Origin: Planctomycetota bacterium
GTDB taxonomy: Bacteria > Planctomycetota > Planctomycetia > Pirellulales > Thermoguttaceae
DNA length: 9,696 bases
Assembly: GCA_013202535.1 (NCBI GenBank)
Contig: JABMRP010000412.1
Location: forward strand, 1-9,696
Direction of reading: 5' to 3'
Within the stretch, counting starts at the first letter, position 1. The number at the start of each line of letters is the position of its first letter. Position numbers and translations under genes: made by a program. The notes below the pieces were generated by a model. That model saw nothing but the letters and a program-made list of their open reading frames with translations. It was not told the origin of the DNA and made no database searches. Shown in pieces: positions 1 through 5,368 of this stretch.

Positions 1-12
1 CCCGACTTTTTT
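1..12 (+). terminator. Possible 3' end of an intrinsic terminator cut by the window edge
   Basis: The window opens with CCCGAC followed directly by six T residues (7-12). This looks like the descending arm and U-tract of a rho-independent terminator whose ascending arm (expected GTCGGG) would lie just before the window. Only half the structure is visible, so this is an inference. If right, the histidine kinase gene starts a new transcription unit. Confidence 0.35.
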
Positions 13-214
13 CGAGATCAAAAACTTTCCTGACAGACACGAGCTAGACTCCATTTGACGACCCATTGGGGGTGTCAAGTATTGCGAGCGAGGGGGTACT
101 GTCAACTTCTTCATCGACCGCGAGAGAGTTCGTTTTGCCATCAACATCGATTCCGTCAATTGCCACCGGCTGAGTATCGAAAACAAACTCCTTAATGCCG
201 CAGGAGGTTTCCCG
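13..214 (+). promoter_or_regulatory. Non-coding leader upstream of the hybrid histidine kinase
   Basis: About 200 bases with no convincing gene on either strand. It must hold the kinase promoter if position 1-12 is a terminator, but no strong -35/-10 pair or operator is obvious. The best sigma-70-like start is TTGACG at 55-60, with only a poor -10 match about 16 bases on. The end of the region carries the kinase Shine-Dalgarno, AGGAGG at 202-207, seven bases before the ATG. Confidence 0.4.
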
Positions 215-2353
215 ATGCGTCTTTTCCGCGATCTCTCGATCGGAGCGAAGCTCATTATCTTGGGCGCGGCGTCCAGTGGCGTCGCCCTGCTGTTCTGCTG
301 TACCGGGTTTGTCTTCAACGACGTCACCACCATCCGAGCCGCCAAGATCAAGGAACTCCGGGGCCAAGCCGACCTCTTGGCGTTCAACGGCACGTCCGCG
401 CTGACCTCTCGGGACCCCGCCGCGGCGGAGCATCTCTTGGCCTCACTCCGCCTGCAACCGTCGGTGGAGTCGGGGTACCTCTTTGACGACCAGGGGCAGG
501 TTCTGGCCAGGTACGTCAAGGACGGCTGCGATGACCACACCCCATCGGCGGCGCCCAAGGGGAGCGGCTCCCGATTCACCGACAACGACCAAATCGAGGT
601 CTCCCGCCAAGTCAGTGACGCGGGAGAGTGCGTCGGCAGCGTGTATTTGGTGGCGAACATGGACGAGCTTCACGGACAGTTGTCGAACTACTCCGTGATC
701 ACTGCGAGCATGATATTCTGCGCGCTGGGCACGTCGCTACTCTTCTCGATCAGGCTCCAGCGAGCCATCTCGCGTCCCGTTGTGGCTCTGGCAACGGCCG
801 CCAGGAAGATCACCGCCAGTGGCGATTACTCGGTCCGGGTGGAGCCAAACTCGAAAGACGAGTTGGGCGACCTCTGCCTGGCTTTCAATCGCATGTTGGT
901 ACGGATCGAGGCCTCGGACCATGCCCTCAAGGAAGCCCATGACCGGCTGGAAGATCGGGTCAAACAGCGGACCGCCGAGCTTGAGAAAGAGATTGCCCAA
1001 CGACGACTCATCGAAGACGAGTTGGTGAGGTCTCGCGATGCGGCCGACGCCGCCAACCGAGCCAAGAACGAGTTTCTGGCCAACATGAGTCATGAGATTC
1101 GCACGCCTCTCAACGGCATTCTCGGGTTCAGCGAACTGCTGACCAAGGGCGGAGACGCCGTCGATGAGGCCGAACACCAGGAGTACGTTCAGGCAATCAA
1201 CACCTGTGGCAACCATCTTCTGACCGTGATCAACGACATCCTGGACCTCTCCAAGATCGAAGCGGAACGACTGGAACTCGAGCGGATTCCGTGCTCGTTG
1301 CAGGAGCTGATCCGCGAAGTACTCTCGGTTCTGCGCGTAAAGGCCCAAGAGAAAAACCTCGCTTTGGAATGCGAATGGCGGGGTCGTGCGCCCGAAACGA
1401 TTCAGACCGATCCGGTACGTGTCCGTCAGTTGTTGACCAACATCGTCGGAAACGCGATCAAGTTCACGGACGCCGGGTACGTCCGAGTGGTGACCGAGTT
1501 CAACCAGGACCTAACCAACCCTGGGATGATCATTCAAGTCATCGATACGGGAGTCGGGATACCGCGGGACAAAGTGCATGCCGTGTTCGAACCGTTTGTC
1601 CAAGCAGACAACTCGGTGACACGGAAGTATGGCGGCACGGGGTTAGGGCTGGCTATCAGCCAACGAATTGCCAAGGCCCTGGGAGGCGACTTGACGGTCC
1701 AAAGCACTCCCGGCAAGGGAAGCACCTTCACCGCAGTCATCGACACGGGGAACATCGAGGGAGTCGCCATGTTGTCGGAAGGTTCGGCGGAAGCCGTTGG
1801 AAAGAAAAGAGATCACAACGAGACGGGGGAAATTGCCCTGCCGCCGGTTGAAATCCTCTTGGTCGAAGACGACGCAACGAACCGGAAACTCATCCGCCTC
1901 ATACTTTGTCGAGCTGGAGCCAACGTCACGGCTGCCGAGAACGGCCAGATCGGCGTGAATCTTGCAACCGAGACGGAATTCGACCTGATTCTGATGGACA
2001 TGCAGATGCCCATCATGGACGGCTACACGGCGGCTACTCTGCTGCGACAGCAGGGAGCGACTCTACCGATCATTGCCTTGACTGCTCACGCGATGAAGGA
2101 AGATGAAGAGAAGTGCCGATCCGCCGGTTGCAGCGGTTTTCTGACGTTGCCGATTGGCGCACAACAACTGCTTCCGGCGATCCGCGACGCGGTGGCCGAT
2201 TCCCGGCCCGCTCCGTCCGAGCCGTCCGCGAACGAGCCGCCCTTAGTATCCAGCCTGCCCATGGACGACCCGATTTCGAGCCGAGACTCTTCGGGCCTGC
2301 AACTTGCCCGTGAGATGCCGCACGCACATTGCCCCGTCGCTTGTGAGGAATAG
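215..2353 (+). CDS. Membrane hybrid sensor histidine kinase (CHASE8-like sensor, HAMP, HisKA, HATPase_c, receiver)
   Basis: A 712-residue inner-membrane sensor kinase. Predicted order: TM1 about 12-35; periplasmic sensor about 36-157 resembling CHASE8; TM2 about 158-179; HAMP about 180-233 (DELGDL, FNRML); coiled coil about 234-275; HisKA with phospho-acceptor His293 in FLANMSHEIRTPLNG; HATPase with N413, the G1 box DTGVGIP from D444 and the G2 box GGTGLGL 473-479. The kinase core therefore looks active. The receiver (about 548-662) has acidic residues E551-D553, phospho-acceptor D595 in LMDMQMP and T623, but the conserved Lys before Pro is Leu645 (LTLPI). A Ser/Pro-rich tail of about 50 residues follows; there is no HPt or output domain. 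The start is fixed by AGGAGG seven bases upstream. The stimulus is unknown. The C-terminal codons carry the ribosome site of the next small gene. Family assignment is firm; the link to the pilus genes is inference from proximity. Confidence 0.96.
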   Translation: MRLFRDLSIGAKLIILGAASSGVALLFCCTGFVFNDVTTIRAAKIKELRGQADLLAFNGTSALTSRDPAAAEHLLASLRLQPSVESGYLFDDQGQVLARYVKDGCDDHTPSAAPKGSGSRFTDNDQIEVSRQVSDAGECVGSVYLVANMDELHGQLSNYSVITASMIFCALGTSLLFSIRLQRAISRPVVALATAARKITASGDYSVRVEPNSKDELGDLCLAFNRMLVRIEASDHALKEAHDRLEDRVKQRTAELEKEIAQRRLIEDELVRSRDAADAANRAKNEFLANMSHEIRTPLNGILGFSELLTKGGDAVDEAEHQEYVQAINTCGNHLLTVINDILDLSKIEAERLELERIPCSLQELIREVLSVLRVKAQEKNLALECEWRGRAPETIQTDPVRVRQLLTNIVGNAIKFTDAGYVRVVTEFNQDLTNPGMIIQVIDTGVGIPRDKVHAVFEPFVQADNSVTRKYGGTGLGLAISQRIAKALGGDLTVQSTPGKGSTFTAVIDTGNIEGVAMLSEGSAEAVGKKRDHNETGEIALPPVEILLVEDDATNRKLIRLILCRAGANVTAAENGQIGVNLATETEFDLILMDMQMPIMDGYTAATLLRQQGATLPIIALTAHAMKEDEEKCRSAGCSGFLTLPIGAQQLLPAIRDAVADSRPAPSEPSANEPPLVSSLPMDDPISSRDSSGLQLAREMPHAHCPVACEE
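2345..2349 (+). promoter_or_regulatory. Ribosome binding site inside the end of the kinase gene
   Basis: GAGGA lies in the last kinase codons, seven bases before the ATG at 2357. The kinase stop codon (2351-2353) sits between it and that ATG. This arrangement suggests translational coupling and supports the small downstream gene being real. Confidence 0.6.
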
Positions 2354-2356
2354 GTA

Positions 2357-2590
2357 ATGACGGCGATAAGGAATATCCTGCCGAGCGCGGTGTTCTCGAT
2401 GTTGGCATGCGCAACGGTGATGGTGAGTCCGGGCGTCGCCGAGTTTCCCGTCAACACTTCCGGCGGAGAACATGAAACGGCCAACGTGTGTTTGAGGAGT
2501 TCCAAGAGCGGGTTCGTTGTGGTTTGGAGGGACAAGGACGGGAAGAGCATTTCCGCCCAGCGCTACGACAACCCCCAAGAAAAAGAATAG
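2357..2590 (+). CDS. Small secreted protein with one 'FVVVW...AQRYD' repeat unit
   Basis: A 77-residue protein. Residues 1-28 form a plausible Sec signal peptide: basic start, hydrophobic stretch around 8-23, likely cut after GVA28. The remaining 49 residues contain VNTSGG (32-37), GFVVVW (52-57) and ISAQRYD (65-71). These match one unit of the repeat (FxVNT...G.FVVVW...I.AQRYD) that occurs in many tandem copies in large secreted proteins of planctomycetes and cyanobacteria; this is recognised from memory of the family, not from a search. Here there is one unit and then a stop. The gene starts four bases after the kinase stop, with GAGGA at 2345-2349. It could be a genuine small exported partner of the sensor, or the N-terminal remnant of a longer repeat protein. 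Reading past the stop in the same frame gives nothing like another repeat. Function is unknown. Confidence 0.6.
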   Translation: MTAIRNILPSAVFSMLACATVMVSPGVAEFPVNTSGGEHETANVCLRSSKSGFVVVWRDKDGKSISAQRYDNPQEKE

Positions 2591-2637
2591 CCGGTCGCCT
2601 ACCAAAACGATATTGGCAGCCAAACCTGGTTGGCTCC

Positions 2638-2643
2638 GAGGAG
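2638..2643 (+). promoter_or_regulatory. Ribosome binding site choosing the LamG protein start
   Basis: GAGGAG is eight bases before the ATG at 2652. The frame is open further upstream to 2517, but that extension overlaps the small gene, has no comparable ribosome site, and would put about 45 non-signal-like residues before the hydrophobic export signal. The start at 2652 places the signal peptide at the N terminus. Confidence 0.7.
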
Positions 2644-2651
2644 TACAAGAA

Positions 2652-4211
2652 ATGTGCAGGTGTCAATCGTGCGGACCGCCTTGCATTTGTCCACGCGGAT
2701 TGCTTTTGACTACCGCGGCAATTCTATCGGTTTTGATCGGTGCCGCGCACACTCCGGCCAGCGACGACTATCTCGCTGTGGTCGGATCCCACAATCCCCT
2801 TGCCCATTGGCCGCTCGGCGAGACGTCGGGGAACATAGCGGCCGACTACGAAGGCGGATTTGACGGTCGGTACAAGAATGGAGTAACGCTCGGCGAACCG
2901 GGCGCGATATCCCAAGCTTCCTACACGGCTGCCCGATTTGATGGAAGCAACGACCATATTGAAGTGCCACACAATAACGCGTTCTTATTGGGCAACGGGA
3001 CGCTCATGGTCTGGTTCAAGGCCGACACACTCTCCGGAGATCAGGGCCTCTTTTCCAAGGACTCAAGTGGGTACGACACCGGAGGACATCTGACCCTCTA
3101 TCGTACTGGCTCCGATGTGACAGTTCGGCTTCAGAGTACCACCGCGACCTATGCGCTCGACACACCGAGTATCTCCTCCAACGTCTGGGTCCATGTGGCG
3201 TTCAGTTGGGGAAGCGAGGGAATGCAACTGTACTTGAACGGCCAGCCCGTCGCATCCAATTCATACAATGGCGGGCTGGGAGACACCTCGGGTGGATCTG
3301 GAAACTACGAGCCGATCGCAATCGGTGCCAATAGCTGGGGAAGCGACAACGAAACGATCACTCCGCTTCAGGGCTACTTTGACGGGTTAATCGACGAGGT
3401 CCTGCTGTTTGGTAGCCAACTTACGGAGGAACAGATCCAAGAGATCTACAATGCCGCGCTGCCGAAATATGACGATCTGGTCGACGCGTACTCATCCAGC
3501 GAGCCCATCGCGTGGTGGCGGCTCAACGAGTTGGGGGAAGCCACGATCGCGAAGGATGAAACCGACAATCATGACGGCACCTATGAGAACGAAGTTATCC
3601 TTGGGCAGGACGGAGCACCTATCGGCGGCGGGAACAAGGCGGCGGAGTTTGACGGTTTCGACGATTATGTAGATGTCGGCACCTTGGACGTGACCGGTTC
3701 CGAAGTGACCTTCCTTTTGTGGTTCTACGCGAACAGCTTCGCCATCTACGACGCCCGATTACTCTCTAAGGCCGCGGGCACTTCGACCGACTCGCATTAC
3801 TGGATGCTGGGAACTTGGAGCAACGCTGGCGACATGCGGTTGCGTTTCCGTCTGAAAACGAACGGTAGCACAACAACGTACATCGCCGCCAGCGGTGATT
3901 ACGGGTTGGGTGAGTGGGTGTTTGTGGCGGCGGTGTACGATGGGAGCAACATGATCCTTTACCAGAACGGTATCGCGGTAGGCAGTACCAGTAAGAGCGG
4001 TTCGCTTTCGACAAGCAACTCCGTTTCCGCTTGGATCGGGGGAAACCCTTCCGGCGCAACCGACCGCCCCTTCGACGGCCTCATTGATGAGGTGGCGATT
4101 TTCGACAAGGCTCTGTCCGGTCAAGAAATCCAAGCAATCTACTCAGCCGCACTCGATCCCATCACAAGAGGATGGCGAGTCATCAAGTGGGTCGAGATCA
4201 CTGCGCCCTGA
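2652..4211 (+). CDS. Secreted protein with two tandem LamG (concanavalin A-like) domains; MshQ-like role possible
   Basis: A 519-residue exported protein. The N terminus has a Cys-rich basic n-region (C2, C4, C7, C11, C13) followed by a hydrophobic segment, about 17-32, and likely signal cleavage near HTPA36. Two LamG_3-type jelly-roll domains follow: about 39-270 and 273-501. The repeat is clear: HWPLGE and WWRLNE open the domains, ARFDGSNDHIEV pairs with AEFDGFDDYVDV, and FDGLIDEV occurs at 243-250 and 474-481, followed by QEIYNAAL and QAIYSAAL. Such domains usually bind glycans or proteins; no catalytic residues were recognised. A short aromatic tail (RGWRVIKWVEITAP) ends the protein, possibly a docking or anchoring segment. 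It lies 46 bases before a PilX/MshP-like minor pilin. MSHA pilus loci likewise pair MshP with a LamG-containing MshQ, so a pilus-associated adhesin or tip protein is a reasonable inference. Domain call firm, role moderate. Confidence 0.93.
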   Translation: MCRCQSCGPPCICPRGLLLTTAAILSVLIGAAHTPASDDYLAVVGSHNPLAHWPLGETSGNIAADYEGGFDGRYKNGVTLGEPGAISQASYTAARFDGSNDHIEVPHNNAFLLGNGTLMVWFKADTLSGDQGLFSKDSSGYDTGGHLTLYRTGSDVTVRLQSTTATYALDTPSISSNVWVHVAFSWGSEGMQLYLNGQPVASNSYNGGLGDTSGGSGNYEPIAIGANSWGSDNETITPLQGYFDGLIDEVLLFGSQLTEEQIQEIYNAALPKYDDLVDAYSSSEPIAWWRLNELGEATIAKDETDNHDGTYENEVILGQDGAPIGGGNKAAEFDGFDDYVDVGTLDVTGSEVTFLLWFYANSFAIYDARLLSKAAGTSTDSHYWMLGTWSNAGDMRLRFRLKTNGSTTTYIAASGDYGLGEWVFVAAVYDGSNMILYQNGIAVGSTSKSGSLSTSNSVSAWIGGNPSGATDRPFDGLIDEVAIFDKALSGQEIQAIYSAALDPITRGWRVIKWVEITAP

Positions 4212-4218
4212 GTGGTAT

Positions 4219-4241
4219 GCTGCCGGCGGCCGGTTTGCAGC
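4219..4241 (+). other. GC-rich inverted repeat between the LamG and minor-pilin genes
   Basis: GCTGC (4219-4223) pairs with GCAGC (4237-4241), and CGG (4224-4226) pairs with CCG (4230-4232) inside it, leaving a GTTT bulge. There is no U-tract, so it is not a standard intrinsic terminator. It may adjust expression or mRNA stability between the two genes. Confidence 0.35.
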
Positions 4242-4257
4242 GTAGAGTTGAGTGACC

Positions 4258-4671
4258 ATGCGTACTCCGAATCAACCCGGGAATCGAACGCCTCATCGGG
4301 CCTTGTGCCGACGGCGGTCCGCGCGGCGGGCGACTGCCTTGCTGGTGTGCATTTTCGTCATGTCCATCACGACGCTGATCGTCGTTTCGATGCTCGACAC
4401 GCAAACGCTGCAAATGAAGGCCCTGCGGCACACGCAAGAATACGAACGGTCGCTCTATCTGGCGGGGGCCGCGGTTCACCACGCGCTGGCCCAACTTGAG
4501 GACGGCCCCGATCTTCCTCCGCCGTTTGGCATCGGTCCGATCGAGTTCCCCGCCGGAAGTGGGAACACCTACTCGGCCCAAGTAGTCGAAGACGGCGACG
4601 ATCTGGTGATCACCGGAACCGGGACCTCGGGAAGCGTCACCCGCTACCTACAAGTGACCGTCGCGCAATAA
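4258..4671 (+). CDS. PilX/MshP-like minor pilin or pseudopilin
   Basis: A 137-residue protein. A basic N terminus (RRRSARR, 18-24) is followed by a single hydrophobic helix, about 26-46, and then an amphipathic stretch ending YLAGAAVHHALAQLEDG (67-83). The A-V-x-x-A-L-x-x-L pattern after the helix is typical of PilX, GspK and MshP N-terminal domains, where it continues the pilin-packing helix. There is no consensus Gly|Phe site: Ala25 or Ala27 occupies the likely -1 position and there is no Glu at +5, as in GspK/PilX-type minor pilins. The remaining 50 residues form a small, probably beta-rich domain ending YLQVTVAQ. ATG 4258 is preferred; a GTG at 4252 would add two residues, and the upstream ribosome site is weak in either case. 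It probably belongs to the same transcript as the LamG gene. The family call rests on the N-terminal pattern and context, so the exact subtype is uncertain. Confidence 0.75.
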   Translation: MRTPNQPGNRTPHRALCRRRSARRATALLVCIFVMSITTLIVVSMLDTQTLQMKALRHTQEYERSLYLAGAAVHHALAQLEDGPDLPPPFGIGPIEFPAGSGNTYSAQVVEDGDDLVITGTGTSGSVTRYLQVTVAQ

Positions 4672-4680
4672 CGTCCGTGC

Positions 4681-4832
4681 CCCGTCGGTGCTCGGTTGTC
4701 CGGTGCGGAATGATCCGGTCGACGGGAATCTGCCGGTGGTAAGCGGAGTGACGACTGCGTCAGGTGGAGTAGCCCCAGTGGCTACAAGGGACAGCCCTTG
4801 AATTGTGGCGGGACCAAGCTAAGTTTTCTTGG
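4681..4832 (+). ncRNA. Candidate structured leader RNA: five consecutive inverted repeats
   Basis: The 241-base gap 4672-4912 has no supported gene but many perfect short stems: CCCGTCG 4681-4687 with CGACGGG 4720-4726; TGACG-ACTG-CGTCA 4749-4762; GTAGCC-CCAGT-GGCTAC 4769-4785; directly abutting AAGGG-ACAG-CCCTT 4786-4799; and CCAAG 4814-4818 with CTTGG 4828-4832. None is followed by a clear U-tract, although the loop of the last contains TTTT. It would lie in the 5' leader of the receiver-GspE-GspF-pilin operon, or between the two gene groups. It could be a cis-regulatory RNA, a processing or attenuation region, or a set of protein-binding palindromes. It does not fit a riboswitch class I recognise. 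The pairings are seen directly; the RNA function is inference. Confidence 0.4.
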
Positions 4833-4901
4833 CGAGTTGTTGCCCGCGGATCAGCCACCGGAGCGATGATACGGGCACTTGCCGACACCGCAAAGACACG
4901 C

Positions 4902-4905
4902 GAGG
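4902..4905 (+). promoter_or_regulatory. Ribosome binding site choosing the receiver start
   Basis: GAGG is seven bases before the ATG at 4913. The open frame extends back to a TTG at 4829, but that would add 28 residues unlike a receiver and has no ribosome site. Starting at 4913 gives a normal single-domain receiver N terminus. Confidence 0.65.
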
Positions 4906-4912
4906 AAACAGG

Positions 4913-5305
4913 ATGCCGCACGATTCACCGAGGATTCTGCTGATTGAAGACGAACCGGTGCTGGCGGAAGTTACCGGATTCCGGCTGGAGTTACTGGGTT
5001 TTGAGGTCGAGACGGTTGCCTCGTCCGAGGAAACGTTTCGAGCGACCCAGCGGCGGATGCCCGAGGCGATCATCCTCAATCTGGGATCACCGGACATGGA
5101 TGGCCTCGCCCTGACAGAACGGCTCAGCAACGATCCAAGAACCAGTCAGATCCCGATCCTGGCGATCTCGGATAGGGCCGGTCTCGATGAGGTGGAGCGT
5201 GCCTACGCGGCCGGGGCCAAGGACTACCTGGTGATTCCCTTCAATCCGATCGTGTTGGAACGAAAACTGGGAAGACTTGTTCAGCTTGCCGGCATAGCCA
5301 AATAG
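4913..5305 (+). CDS. Degenerate single-domain receiver (pseudo-receiver), CheY-like
   Basis: A 130-residue protein covering one receiver fold with no output domain. The start RILLIEDEP gives the acidic pair E12-D13. Where the phospho-acceptor Asp should stand, the sequence reads ILNLGSPDMDG, so the site is Asn56. The switch Thr is Ser86 (LAIS), a common substitution. The conserved Lys of the K-P motif is Ile108 (DYLVIPF). With both Asp and Lys gone, ordinary Asp phosphorylation is very unlikely, while the hydrophobic core and the PDMDG loop are intact, so the fold is probably kept. Non-phosphorylated receivers are known, including FrzS of Myxococcus in type IV pilus-driven motility; that parallel is an analogy only. 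The gene heads a probable operon, 63 bases before the motor ATPase, so a protein-protein adaptor or localisation role for the pilus machine is the best inference. D58 or D60 of PDMDG is unlikely to substitute for the missing Asp. Confidence 0.93.
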   Translation: MPHDSPRILLIEDEPVLAEVTGFRLELLGFEVETVASSEETFRATQRRMPEAIILNLGSPDMDGLALTERLSNDPRTSQIPILAISDRAGLDEVERAYAAGAKDYLVIPFNPIVLERKLGRLVQLAGIAK

Positions 5306-5368
5306 TCTAGAGAACTCGTCACCGCGGAAACCGTGCTCTAACCAACAGAATCCCGAAAGGCACTCTCC

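Noticed and set aside
55..82. Sigma-70-like promoter with TTGACG before the kinase
   Set aside because: The matching -10 hexamer is poor (three of six), so it cannot be called.
44..433. A 129-codon minus-strand open frame across the leader and kinase start
   Set aside because: It overlaps the real kinase start, has no ribosome site and its translation looks non-protein-like. The + strand start is well supported.
2517..2651. N-terminal extension of the LamG protein in the same frame
   Set aside because: The extension overlaps the small secreted-protein gene, is Lys/Arg/Pro-rich and would bury the signal peptide. GAGGAG before 2652 favours the shorter form.
4871..4912. Possible cyclic di-GMP-I (GEMM) riboswitch, suggested by CGCAAAG at 4889-4895
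   Set aside because: Only this short string resembles the class; the other conserved strand, the GACGCAAAGCC context and the two-helix layout are missing.
5308..5340. Interrupted inverted repeat TAGAG...CTCTA between the receiver and ATPase genes
   Set aside because: The outer stem is five pairs with large internal bulges and no U-tract; it could easily be chance.
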